Shown here piece by piece: positions 9,377 through 21,357 of a stretch of DNA of 64,000 bases; the first letter of the stretch is position 1, and the number at the start of each line of letters is the position of its first letter. The DNA lies in the NCBI GenBank assembly GCA_015179125.1, contig WHVA01000202.1, positions 1 to 64,000 on the forward strand. The letters run 5' to 3'. The notes under the pieces were generated by a model. The model saw only the letters and a program-made list of their open reading frames with translations. It did no database searches and was not told where the DNA came from. The position numbers and the translations under genes are program-made. The DNA is from Gautieria morchelliformis. Lineage: Eukaryota; Basidiomycota; Agaricomycetes; Gomphales; Gomphaceae.

Positions 9377-12300
9377 CTACTTAAGTTCCTCCCATTCGTC
9401 ACAGCTCTCAAAAGTAAACTCTTCGGGCTCTAGATCTGTTGAGTCCCTCCCAGATCCCCTATTGGCCTCCCTATCGATCTCCTGTGCATCCTTGTCACTC
9501 AATATATCCATCTGCCAGTCAAAGTCGTTGTGAAGGTTCTGCACACATGCTGAGAACCCTGGTCTTGCCATATGTTCTCCCGTTCTATATCTTTCTCCTC
9601 CCACTTCCAGCTAGCCGTGAAATCCAGCCGTGCCTTCTTGATCATAAATTTGAGCATCTGGAGTTGCTCCATCAGATAGGGTGATATGCAGTTTCTGTGA
9701 CGTGTATCTGTCTCTGCGCTAGAAGAGAAGACCCGCTCCGCAGGGACCGACGACGCTTGTGCTGGGAGGTAGTCGAGTGCCCAATGAGAAAGTCGCGGAT
9801 AGTTTCCGTCGTTGTGCTGGTTATGATTAGAATGTTGAATCAAACAAAGATATTATTACTCACATCCCACCATTTTACTAGGTCGACACTATATACGTCG
9901 GGCCAGTTCGCAGCATGACAATAAGAGTCCCATTCTTCTTCGATCGATGGTAAGCCTGAGGTACGCCCTGTTTGAGTCTCATCGATTCCCTGGCCGAAAA
10001 GGAGTGTGTAGACATTGCATGACAAGCCTGGTAGGTTTATGGTCTCTCTGGTAGATTGAATGGCTGGTTGACACCCGTCGTATTTTGCAAGCTAGGTGAT
10101 CATGGTCACTTTTCATTGTATAGCAGAGTGTGATAACTTACCTCCGATAGAATAGTCCGTTTAGCAAATGCAACCTGATTGGTCGGCCAATTCCTTTCAA
10201 TCCACCGAAATCTGAGCGATGGATGAAGAACTGGCCAAGGCTTGATTAGCAAACTCATATTGTATCTATTTGCCACATACCAATGGAAATAATATGAGCC
10301 TTTGAAAACCGATGCTCGTTGTACTGTGAGGTCATTTTTTCAATCGCTGCATCGATCATCTTTCTTAGGTGTGCCTTTGAAGGCTCCTTGCGCATCCGTG
10401 TCCAAGACGATAGGAGGGCATCGAAAGCTGGGAGTACGCAAGCAAGGATAGGCATGTGTTCGGTGCACATAACAGCTTGTAGAGCATGAGCCGGCTTGAT
10501 GGAATAAGTATTGCACTTAGGTTAAAGAGATAAACAAGACTTGCCTCTAATACATCTTTTATATCCTTCAGAACGGCCCATTTGTTGTTTGTGAGTTGTT
10601 GCTTGAAGACAGTACTCATGACTGGTGGTGAAGTATAAACTTCAATTGCCTAAAAAAACATTAGTATTTCATATTCGTCAATAGCACCAGAACGACTTAC
10701 CTGACGAAGATACAATGTCCGTTCAATCATCATATACGATGATCCCCATCGGATTGGACTATCCCGAATAAGGGTGACATGTGCCATTTGGTAAGGCACC
10801 TTCTGATCATTGAGCCAGCGTGCTCGACGGTTGCCAGTTGAAACGATCTCTTTAAATTCCTCACGGCGAAGTTGGGAGGTCCAAATTGTGTTCACAATGT
10901 TGCGCGCGATTGCAACCGGATCGCGCTGTAAGGCCTGTGCAGGTGTCTGACTAGAAGGATTTACCGGTTCCTCAGTCAGGCCAAAATCACCAGTAGAATT
11001 TTCTAATGCCTCGATGCTTGTGCATTCTCGTAGCATGGCGGCAACGGTGACATGAAGACGATGCGGGAAGCAGCTAAATACAGTAAGAAGACTGAGGCTA
11101 TTCAATAATAGCGAAACTTACATGATTTGTTGATTAGCACTATCGAAATCTATGAATCGCGCCATTAGGAGATGTTCAAAGTCATGCATCGTTGCGGCCA
11201 TATTAGATGCACCATCTGTAGTGACAAACATAATCTACAGGGATTTAGTCATGATAACTGTGTGAGAAAATAAATAGCTTGCCTTGTCCGTTATGTTGAC
11301 ACGATCTGTGATAAAAAGCAAACCCTTCCCAAGATCCTGACCAAAGTGGCGGCCAGGCATTGGAAGGAAACCGATCAGAGCAGCACATAGCACCAGCTCT
11401 CCCTTACCAGCCAGTGACATCGATGTTGACCCACAAAGTAAGTAGTGAGCAGTTACAGCTCCATACGCACGCATACTCTTATCATCCCATATGTCCATTG
11501 TAAGTGATATCTTCCCAACCGATTGCTAGTATATGAAGTGTGAGATTTAGTATTCCTATACAATTCACGAGATAAACTTACTGCTAGCTCCTTTTTGAGT
11601 TCTCTGAAGTTGTGATCCCATGCCTTTCCAATTAAGCTGCGGATTGTGGTTCGGTGCGGGATATCACAGCTCAGTAGGGATTCTCTTAGCAAAAGCAAAA
11701 GGTCACGGAATTCAGGGCATTTGACAACATTAATGGACTAAATGTTTGAGAATATGGATTAGTTATAAAAGCACATTGTATCCCACGTACCTGATCATCT
11801 GCAACGATCCAATTGACTAGGGCCGCTTTAAACCGACCGGTTGAGAAAGGTAGGCGTGGCTCAGGCTGAGTCGTCACTTTTTGATCACTTTTGGAAAGAG
11901 TGAGTGATTTTATCTTGACCGGCCAACCTTTCTCCCGGCAAGCTGCAAGATATTCATAGGCATGATGTGCTTCAATGTGAACGTGCAGAGAACCAGTGCT
12001 CGTCGAAGGGGAATATTCCACGGGTGGGCTGCAAAATCAAATTGTAAGAAATTATTAGAATAACACAACAAAGTACTTACTAGCATAGTTTGCAAATAGT
12101 CTTGACACCTTTTGCGACATTACCCTTAGTGAAAAATTCCCAAACATCAGGTGCACCGACTGCTGGCCTACGAGTTCGAGAAAGTGGGTTACTAATGGGG
12201 GACAATGTCACATTAGTAAATGCACCCCTAGGTCGTCCGAAAGGGGACGCCGGTGTACGTATGATGCGAGCGACCACGACACGCCGTACAGAGGTGGGAG

Positions 12301-12894
12301 GGTCAGCTTGCCTATCTAGGGTCGGCGTTCTAGGTTGTGGTGGTGGATCGGGTGGCGGGGTTGCAGGTGGAGGCGGGGGTGTTGAACCGCCAAAAAAATT
12401 GTCGATATTGTGAGACTCACGCTCTGCCTGGTTGCGTGCATGTCGGTCCTCACATTGCTTCTCACGTCTGCGCTGAGATTGTTCCTCTGAAGCGTCGGTA
12501 GGTGGTTCGGGCCCAGGGTCAACATGTTCCACTTGCCCGTTTGCTACTCGCACCTTGCCCCTGCCTCCGCCTCGGCCCCTGCCCCTGCCTCTTCCTCGAG
12601 TCCCACGTGTGACTGGACCTTCTACAAAATCATTAATATGAGAATTGCCGTCATCCTTAATATGAGAATTACCGTCATCGTTAATATGAGAATTAACATC
12701 ATCATCTTCTTGGATGAGCTGAAAGATTGCATCTGTTGGAGTTTGTAATCTTCGCTGTATTTTGTGGGGCGCGCTCGGCGCCTAATAAGACCTAAGCCGT
12801 TCTTTCCTACTGCGACCACCCCATAAACTTCTACAGCATCCTCGTACAGTGGGCGAGCCCTAGCTTCATGAAGCTTTGGACCCATCGTTGGCAC
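9377..12894 (-). CDS. hAT transposase with BED-type zinc finger
   Basis: Transposase of the surrounding hAT element. From the N-terminus: a tandem-repeat segment and an RGRGRG tract near 12.6 kb; a BED finger beginning VWEFFTKGN with CKLC, interrupted by an intron (about 12018-12078) before HVHIEAHH; the RNase H-like core with MDIWDD near 11.48 kb and TTDGASNM near 11.2 kb; and the C-terminal hAT dimerisation block near 9.8 kb (WALDYLPAQASSVPAERVFSS). At least seven short introns are needed. Most exon joints are plausible, but the frame near 12.74 kb and the last joint near 9.58 kb are uncertain, so activity cannot be asserted. The start may be ATG 12894. Confidence 0.72.
12633..12704. repeat. 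24-bp in-frame tandem repeat, three units
   Basis: Three 24-base units starting at 12633, 12657 and 12681 encode, on the minus strand, repeats of NSHI(N/K)DDG near the transposase N-terminus. The length keeps the frame, so copy number can vary without disrupting the protein. Confidence 0.7.
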
Positions 12895-13432
12895 CTGAGG
12901 AGAAGAAGTAATGACTTTGAAGCGCTTGCGGAGAAGAAAACTTACGCGTATATCGCGAATGTTTATAGCATTCGGCTGAGACTTTAGGGTAAAAACTTGA
13001 CAGAGGAATTTGATTGAGCCTGTCAGAACAGGCTCAAACGGCTCTGTTGAGAGGTTAGCGTTGTTACCCTTTCACATGTGAATAGCACCGCCGCCGCCCA
13101 AATATTGACTGCGGAAACGGAACGCTAGTACTCCAATGACTTACCTAAGTATACATACTCCATGGAGCTGGCCAAATTTCAGTATTCTCAACCGTCTGCT
13201 ACAGCAGTAAGTATGAGACTTACACGCAAAGGGACAATAAGAACTTGAGGAAAGCGGCGAGGAATCGCCGTGGATGACATAATCTATCCCACGGCTTATC
13301 CCGGCTAGGCTTAATGGTAGCCGGCGTGAATTTAAGCCGGCTTTTGGGAATCAGCTTGGCTCAGCTAATCAGCAGCTTGGCGTGCAGCTTTAGCCGGAGC
13401 CGAGCCAAGCTGGCGGTAACACTACATTTGGA

Positions 13433-14319
13433 TCTTGACAATTGAAATCCTGCCCCTTGAATTTCAGAGGTGACGACGCTCACGCACCGTACAAATGAAA
13501 CACGATCTGTTTGGTGCGATAAGCTGAGAACGAAAATTTGAACACTACGTGATGGCTCATCATAGCATTACAACCATGTTATTCAGAAAAGGGAATTCCT
13601 ATAAAGAGCCGCCGGAGATCCTGCCACGAACCGCTAACGGCCCTGCGGTCCATGTCGCGTTTTGCGAAACTCCATTTGATTTTACATAATGCTATTTGTC
13701 ATTTTCGATTTGCGTTTTGCGAATTGAAATAGACCATGTCCTTCCTGGACACCGTACCGAGGCCTTACCGGTCAATTTCCGTTATTCGGTGAGCTTACAC
13801 CCACAACTTCATGGCAGATCTTTTGCATAAGTACATTACATCAAGTTAATCCCTCAGTCTTCTCAATTCAAAGATGCATCCCCGGACAATAAATCAAACC
13901 CGTGGTCCGCCACGAGTTGCAAAGGTGCTGTACAACCTCATGACCCTCCAGATCACGGGAGGTTCCTGAAGCTATTCAGATTCTGCCGAGGGCGTGAACC
14001 CTTGACTGCAATACTTATTGATCACCCTTCTCGTTCATTGTAACAGTGCCTGACTTACCTCGACAGGTATTGAAGTCGGGAAGGCTATGTGAAGATATAT
14101 CAACAATGAGGCTGGCACCATGACATTATGGCACAGGCCATACAGTATGTGTCTGCAGGGTCAAATCGGCGGGGGAAGCCACCTGCGTGCACTGTTCACA
14201 TGGTCCAAAATAGGTTGTCTCCGAGGAACGATTTCACTATAAGAGCACGCTACGTGTTCGTGGTGTTGTGCTCTTGACCAAGACTCAGCTTCTCAGTGTA
14301 CATCCCATCGACCACAACC
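13433..14319. other. Spacer upstream of the amine oxidase
   Basis: No gene seen. It contains the inverted copy (about 13704-13733) of the 731-760 repeat motif, and the oxidase promoter near its right end. Confidence 0.4.
14238..14243 (+). promoter_or_regulatory. TATA box of the amine oxidase gene
   Basis: TATAAG lies 77 bases before the chosen ATG at 14320, within the usual distance for fungal promoters. Confidence 0.4.
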
Positions 14320-16484
14320 ATGACAGCACGGAACCCATCTATCCATGAGCGCCATGGTCATGCTATTCTTGAACGCTATCACTTGAACCTTCCAGTCTCA
14401 CTTCCTGGTCCTGTCGAACCTCAAGCTGCGGACGACGAACCGCCTAAGCTTCCCGAAGTGTGGCCGCCACCCGACTTCAAAGTTGGAATCGTTGGGGCGG
14501 GTGCTGCTGGTCTATATGCTGCAATGATCCTTCAGGATTTGGGTGTACAGTATGAATTACTCGAGGCAAATAATACGGTCGGCGGAAGGCTTTTCACACA
14601 CCACTTTGGGGAAAAACCGAATGATTACTATGTGAGCCGAATGCTGCCTTCAAAAACCATATACTTTCGCTCACTATTTTTCCTCATAACAGGACGTAGG
14701 AGCAATGCGGTTCCCCGATATTCCACTTATGGAAACCACTTTCGCGCTATTCCGCCGTCTCAACTACGGCCCGGAAACGCAGATCCCGTACCACCTGTCA
14801 ACGCCACAGGATGTTCGACTATTCAATGGGTTTTTGGTAACTGGTCCTGTCGCGCACGAAGAAGACCCATTCCATGTCAGCGAGTCGAAAGGTGGTCTTG
14901 TTCCCGACAACTTCGCCCGGCGAGGCTATCAACACTGGCTTGACGAAAAGCTTGAATGCTTCAGGAAGGCTCTGATAGATGATTTTGACAAGGGGTGGGA
15001 GTTTCTCATGCAGTATGACGCGCACTCCTACCGCACGTACATGACCATGGAAGACCCCAAATATCCCAGCTCTGTGGGTCTTGTCCCTTCATTGTCATCC
15101 TACTTTTTCATGCGCCCTTTCTGTAGGTCGTTGACTGGTGCGAGACAATGGATTCAGGGACAAGTCTATTCGATGATTCACTAACAGAAGCTGTCATGAG
15201 GTCTCTTGACTTCGATTTTCCGCAGGAGGAGGTAAAATGGTACTCCATCCAGTGAGCATCAACGTCCAGTGTCGTGAATACGTCGTTGAAACCTATTCTT
15301 CCTCAGAGGAGGGGCCCAAAAGATAGCATTCGACATGGCGAGGACCCTCCGTCCCGATGGACAGCCTATCTTGGAGAAACGCGTTACCCGTATTTCCCTG
15401 TCACCTCTCACTGTCATGCCGCCGAAAATCCTGGCCTCCGTACACGGTGAACAAACCTCTCGCTCCTTTAATCACATCATCTCTACCGTCACACTTTCTG
15501 CTCTTCGCATGATGGACACGGAAAGCTGCCATCTGTCATACGCACTGAAAACTGCTATGCGTATGCTACACTATGGAATGAGTGTGAAGGTTGGTATTCA
15601 ATTTACTGATAGGTGGTGGGAACCAAGGCACAAAGGAGGGGTGTCCAGAACGGATCGCCCGACCAGGGTTGTCGTTTATCCGTCGTATGGTATCGGTAAC
15701 AGCGCTTCAGGAACGACAATGCTTGTCAGCTACACCTGGGGACAGGACGCCCTCCGGCAAGGGGCATTTGTGCAGGGACATCACTCTGCAGAAAGCATCC
15801 TGCGCAAATTAATTCTCGAGGACCTTTCGGAAATGCATGGAATCCCCTACGACACGCTTGTTAGGAAAGTGAAGGCTTTCCACGAATGGAACTGGTACGG
15901 AGACGCATTCTCAATTGGTGAGCTTATTGCTACTCGCCCTACACGTTGTTTCTTCCTCTTACTTTCCATTCTTCCTATAGGTGCTAACGCGCGTTTTGGC
16001 CCCGGACAATTCAGCACTCTGTATCCAGAGGTGACCCAGCCAGCCGCTGGGGGACTACTCCATATTGCCGGTGAGGCGACCAGCGTCAATCATGCGTGAG
16101 TTCTCTCATCTACTGGAATGATGCAATCTAATCGGATGATCGGCACAGCTGGGTTGCGGCTGCTTTAGACAGCGCATACAGATGTGTGATGGAAATAGTA
16201 GGGCACCGCCACTCGTTTTCAATTATTTCCGTTTAACTGAGTCAATTTTACTTCAGCTCCTGCATGAGCTATTCGTCGATACGCGCCAGCTTGTCATGGA
16301 AGCTAACAAACGTCGAGACGGACAAGATTGGAGTCTCGGTCTGGAGCCGACGCATCCTATCGTCGCGCTTATTATCAAGCTGAAGGAGAACTGGGGAAAA
16401 CAGGTGCAGGAACTGCGGGTAGATCTCACGCTCAAACAGCTCCTGGTCGGTCGCGTGATGGCTGAGTCCGCCTCCACCAAATAA
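14320..16484 (+). CDS. Flavin amine oxidase (L-amino-acid/monoamine oxidase type), seven exons
   Basis: FAD enzyme expected to oxidise an amine or amino acid to the imine with release of hydrogen peroxide. Exons are 14320-14631, 14693-15073, 15127-15251, 15307-15917, 15981-16095, 16149-16197 and 16257-16484. They total 1821 bases, exactly 607 codons with the stop, and all introns are GT...AG. The N-terminal dinucleotide fold reads VGIVGAGAAGLYAAMIL followed by ELLEANNTVGGR; the C-terminal FAD motif GEATSVNHAWVAAAL is split by the fifth intron. No signal peptide is evident. ATG 14320 follows a TATA box. The ORF is undamaged, so it is probably functional. It converges on the adenylating reductase at 17118. 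The exact substrate cannot be read from sequence. Confidence 0.85.
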
Positions 16485-17117
16485 GGTGCCTAATCACGGC
16501 TTCTGACTTCTTGTCTTCTTGTCTTGTCTTCTTGATACATGGCGCATCGTCCCAGAGCAGTCTGTCGAAAGATGGGATAACCCCTTTCTGCCGTCCCTAG
16601 TTGTACAATTACCCCTTGTCTTGGAACGTACTCTGCCGTTGAATCGTGCCAAAACGTTCTTAAGCTTGCCTGAATTTAAGTATGAGTATGACATGTGGTC
16701 AAGCAGCATTCAAGAAGGGATCGAATGCGAGAGAGCAATGAAGAGAGATACAGAAGATATCAACGTACGTTATACAAAGAAAATCTTCGAAGCGCTTACA
16801 GCCTTATATTGCTTGTTTGCTGGGTTTTTCTGTCTGAGCTGAGTGGCAACCAATTGATCAAGAGTGATATGAGGACGTGACGTCACTGATCGACAGCTGC
16901 CTGGTAGTAACTTTAGAACGGAAAGCACGATGCATGTCTTTGTTGTCTTTCGTACTGGTTGGCCTCGGTAAGAACGCAAACGGGAAGCCAGCGATTAAAT
17001 ATGGCCGGCCCACGCGTGTGTATATAATGTAAACAAGGTCAGATATTTACTGGTTTTCGCCTAGTAGGCATCTTCAACATGCAGTGAATTTCTACGTTGA
17101 TACATAAGAGCTGCCCG
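16485..17117. other. Intergenic region between convergent genes
   Basis: Shared 3' flank of the amine oxidase and the reductase. No ORF or RNA gene is recognised. Confidence 0.4.
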
Positions 17118-20100
17118 CTACTCAAGTTGCCACTTCACGTATTTGGCGACCAGGTCCGCATCAAGTTTCCCCACCGCCAACTCTGGGGCAACACGTATAC
17201 TCTTCTCCCATCCGAGAATTGAGGGGGAATGCTCGCCACCTGTGATTCCTTGATAAAACTCCAGCAGCCGAACGGCTGGCACAGTTTCTGGATCTGGGCT
17301 GCTCTTTTGGATGTACTCAACCCATGCTGCCATTGAGACGTGCTGCAAGGGCTTGGGAGATTCGGAAGAGAGGGCGGAGACTATGGTGGACCAAGGAGTA
17401 GGCGTCGGGTTCTCGACGGCAAAGTATTGGAGGGGCGTGTCGTCTTGGAAGGCCTGTTTGATGATCACGGATGCTGCAATATCGGTAGGAACCCATCTAA
17501 CAGGCTGGAATAACTCAGCGTCGATATGCAAGGTCACGCGAGGTGAGGGCAGAAGTAGACTCTACCGGAAGATCCACGGGAACCATTCCTAAAGCAACGC
17601 TTGACTTGAACAAGATCGGCACATGCTCGCTAGATGACCATGCGCCATTGGTTGTCATACCGCTCAGCTGGCCGACCCTCACGATGGTCTTCCTCAACCC
17701 CGCATCGACTCCGTTCACGAGTATGCGCTCGCTGACGTACTTTCCCTGTCCGTACCCCTGGTGCAGAGGAATCGAGGGGTCGTCGATGGGTTCTTCAGGG
17801 ACAAGTACGCGGCCTGCCAACTCGCCCGCCGAGGTGGGCTCTTGTGACGGGCCCTGATACCTCGCGGCTGCGGCGATTAAGGAGAGGAACGTGAGCCGGG
17901 GAGGACGTGCGTGCGGAGAGGCCAGGGCGAGGTCGATCAGGTGTCGGACGCCCGCGATATGTACGCGTTCGTAGCTTTCAAGGATGAGGTTGAAATTGAG
18001 GTGCCAAGCGGCGTGGATGATATGCGTTACGTTGTCCCGTAGCTGGTGAACATGCGGTCAGAATTTTCTGCGAGTAAGGGTTGGAAGCTCACATCTGTGT
18101 AATCCGCACCCTCAAGCCCAAGGTCGGATCTAGCCAAGTCAATGTCCAGATAGATTAGGCTGCCTTTCTTCGCCTCCAGTTTAGTTGGATTCAGTCCTCG
18201 TTCCTTGAATCCTTCCGCCTGGCGAATGTCCTGGTGTTCGTTCCCCTTGCGATTCAATAAATAAATCTTCTTTACGTCACTTCTATCCAAAGCAACGCCA
18301 GGATCGAACTACCTGCGCTCCCAGTCGAGCCAGTCAGTGCGATCACCTTCCCGTCGACCAATGTCGAGCCAGGTTGGTGGCGAGAAAAATTACTTGAATA
18401 CTTGACAATTGTGGAGCGAATACGTTCTGAAGTGGCACTCAAAACATCAGAGGTGTCTGGCACAGATCGCGAGAGGAGGTATGTTGTGAGAGCATTCACG
18501 GTCGGGTTGGTATAGACCACATTCCTTGGCGTCGGTTTTGTGGTGGTCACCGTCTTCTTCGTTACCGAGAGGAGGGCCGAACGAAGCCGTAGAGACAGTA
18601 AAGAGTCGAAACCTATCAACGATGGGTGAGATTGCTTCGAACAAAGGCTTGTCGGGTCAATATTACCATGCTCAAACAAATCCTCATCGTCAGCGACACC
18701 CCTTCCAAGCACTTGATTTATGGCGCTTCGCACAAACCTCTTCAGATCCTTTTCATCTGTTACACTGCCTTCAAATGCCCAGTCCTCGCCGTTCCCTCCC
18801 TCATCCAGAATCTTGTAGGCAGCTTCAATCTCTACCTGGAACCTGTCCAGAGTCTCCTTCTTCCTGACAGTCGATTTATCACTTAACGCAAACGGCTTAT
18901 CTGATGGTGCGACAATGATAAGTTCACGTACGAGACGCGAATGCTTGGGGATGATGGTGTTAGTATGCTCGATGGTGGGTTGGATCTGCGAAAGAAAATC
19001 TGAGGCAGATATGGAGTTGTCTCTCGGCTGCAGAACAATGCCATTCATAGGTCGACCTGCGCCAAAAATTTGGACGTAAAGAATTCGTTTGTCGGCCAGG
19101 AGAAGCTCCTCTATATGTCACACCACACTGGTCAACAGATGCTGTCCCTGTGGAAACGGTGTACGTGCCTATTTGCTTATTGTCCGTTTTTTCACCATTA
19201 CTGAGCACAGTCTGAACTCCTCGTAAGTTCTTCAACTGCCACCAAATTGGAAAAAAAATACCCCACGCACAACATTACCCATACGAGAATGGAATATCCA
19301 CAAATTTGGAACACTTGGATGAGGCTCCCAGAGATCGTTTGTAGCATAACCCCTGGGATTTTCATGATTGATCACGGCAGGACTACCTATGGAGCTAGGC
19401 TGTCGGAGAGTGTAGGAGATTAATGGGGTCAAATGAGAGGAAAAGACTGACCGCAACGAGCATATGTTTCAGATTTGTGTGACCATCGACAGGAAGCCAT
19501 ATGATGTTATATAAGTCACTGCAATCGGCATATTGCCAATCTCTGCAGTGTTCCCGCGGAACAAACTTAGACACCGCACTGGTTTCTGTGCTGTAACCAG
19601 CCTGTGAGAATGCATAGGGTCTGCCTATCGTTAAATACGTACTCCCCGGCCCCAATGTGGAGTTTTATCCCAGCCGCAACCAACGAGTCGCCAATTTCTT
19701 TCTTCAGCGGGGCCCCGGCATACCCTACGTATTTCAGAGCGTCTGCTGCCGCCTTGACAGCCGCAGGGCCTAAGCCATGCAAGTCCTCAAGGATTGAAGG
19801 TGGAACATTGACGACACCGCCCTTGATGAAAGGAAGGTGTCGGAGAAGAGCCTGGGCAGTGGGAGGTTTCGGGGTGGGAGAGGCGACGAAGGTGATGAGG
19901 TAGCTATCAACTAGAACAAGCTGAACACAAGGGAATAGGGTTAGAGCGTGGCTGAGTGGCGCAACGCAGTAGAATGGAAGTCCGACTATGTACTAAATGC
20001 TGTCCAATTTTACGATGAACCCTAGCAGGACCAAGCATGAAATCGTGTGTCCAAGGGATTATCTTAGGATGACCTGAATGCAGCTGAGCCATAGGTTGAA

Positions 20101-20805
20101 AGGCAGAGACCGTTGAGTCACAGACCAGTAGACCCAGACGTGTGCAAGAGAAGGGCGGGTGAGTCCATCTCCGCCCTGAGCTGCTCAGGGGAGAGAGGGG
20201 TGAGAGGAGATGCAAAAGCATCACTCCCCAGCGTATCGAGAGTAGCCATACGTATGGCCGTGAAACAAGATATATTCCGCTCCATTTCGCTGCCGATGGC
20301 GATGTTGGGGGCATCTACGAGAAGTAGCAATGAGCCGGATGTTGCTAACAGGTGCTCTATCGCGGCTGGGCTGTTTCTGGGCGAGAGAAGCAGTGCCTGC
20401 CAATGCAAAACATCAGAATATCACTCCGCGTGTATGTAACACACTCACGGTCCACCGATTCAATGTACAAGCTAAGATGTTGATATACAGCTCATATCCA
20501 CTAGTATTAGCCAGAATGCCGACGACAATGGGTGTTGAACCGGGTTCTCTAGGCAGTGGGGCACTCTGCTCTGCACCTGCGTCTTTGAGGCGAGATGCCC
20601 ATCGCGCCCTGATGTCGACGGCCGCATTCTGGGCATGCTGCATAGTCTGCCCCCATGTGTATCGGATGGCGTCGACAGGCGCATCTGGGTGCTCCTGGAT
20701 GATCTGGACGAGGTCACGATCGGGGTTTGCCTTTGCAGTGAGGGTGAAGAGGTCTGGGAATGGTTTGTCTAGTAGACTGTGAGCCTTGAAGTTCGGGCCA
20801 GCCAT
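17118..20805 (-). CDS. Adenylate-forming reductase (NRPS-like A-T-R, aminoadipate-reductase type)
   Basis: Start ATG 20805 (MAGPNFKAHSLL). The adenylation domain shows the phosphate-binding LLLHTSGSTG and, after an intron, PKIIPWTHDF; later TETSAVSKF, YATNDLWEPHP and LSNGEKT. A carrier site follows: removing an intron near 18.64 kb joins DLFEHG to FDSLLSLRLR, giving the phosphopantetheine serine. The reductase domain begins VIALTGSTGSAGSSILA and has the short-chain dehydrogenase pair in GYGQGKYVSER. Such enzymes activate a carboxylic acid, load it on the carrier and reduce it with NADPH. Two oddities: a frame change near 18290 between SSILA and DRSDVKKIYLLNR, and a probable GC-AG intron at 19111-19168. 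The frameshift may be real inactivation or a sequence error. Confidence 0.78.
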
Positions 20806-21044
20806 ATTGTGGAGGAAAGATGGTCAAGCAATGCTGGCTACGATGTAGTCAGTAGGACGGTGGAACCAGTATTACACCATCGAGCCGACTTGAACGTCTT
20901 ATACGATCGCCTTCCCTTCAATGTCTCAGGCAACAAACTACTCGGGCCTATTTCATCACCTGTCCGTAAGGAAAGCCGGACTAGCAAGCCTCCCCGAGCT
21001 GACCGAGCCATCCCTGGTGGCGGTTCTATGGTGAGGAATTTTTC

Positions 21045-21357
21045 ATGATCTTGAGTGCACACCCATTCCCTGCACATCCTTTTCCTTGTACGGTCCTGTG
21101 GGAACTGTCTTGTATGGCTGTTGATCCTGTTGTTCAGGTCTCCAATGTTGCACTTTTACTGCTGACTGATTTGATGGCTCTTTTCTCACATTTAGTTGCA
21201 TCTGTCAAATCTATGTCTCCCACATTTTGTTCCTGCACTTCAAAACTTGTCTCTCACTTCTGTGCTTACTGCAGTAAGCTTGGGTTATTGGACACTGATG
21301 AGATTGGAGCTGAGTTCCATATGTCTTGTCCTGATCACCCTGTGCCTGTTTCTCGTG
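21045..21357 (+). pseudogene. Cys-rich ORF of unknown family, 5' part, split by LINE
   Basis: Plus-strand frame with FCSCTSKLVSHFCAYCSK and ending MSCPDHPVPVSR at the left LINE target duplication. The frame continues exactly at 23957 with DDTLLSFLG when the LINE and one target copy are removed. The Cys/His spacing suggests a zinc-binding module. I do not recognise the family. Confidence 0.45.

Larger units (their letters stand above)
6877..13424 (-). mobile_element. hAT DNA transposon, 6.5 kb, with TIRs and 8-bp target duplication
   Basis: The left end starts TAGTGTTGCCGC at 6877 and the right end finishes as the inverse of TAGTGTTACCGCC at 13424. Flanking 8-mers CATGTGGA (6869-6876) and CATTTGGA (13425-13432) match at seven of eight positions, the target length expected for hAT. 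About 130-150 bases inside each end are dense in AGCCGG, AAGCCGG and AGCTTGGCT motifs in both orientations, as expected of subterminal transposase-binding repeats. Inside are a BED/hAT transposase, an RGRG/Pro-rich ORF and a dynein heavy-chain exon, all on the minus strand. Confidence 0.8.
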
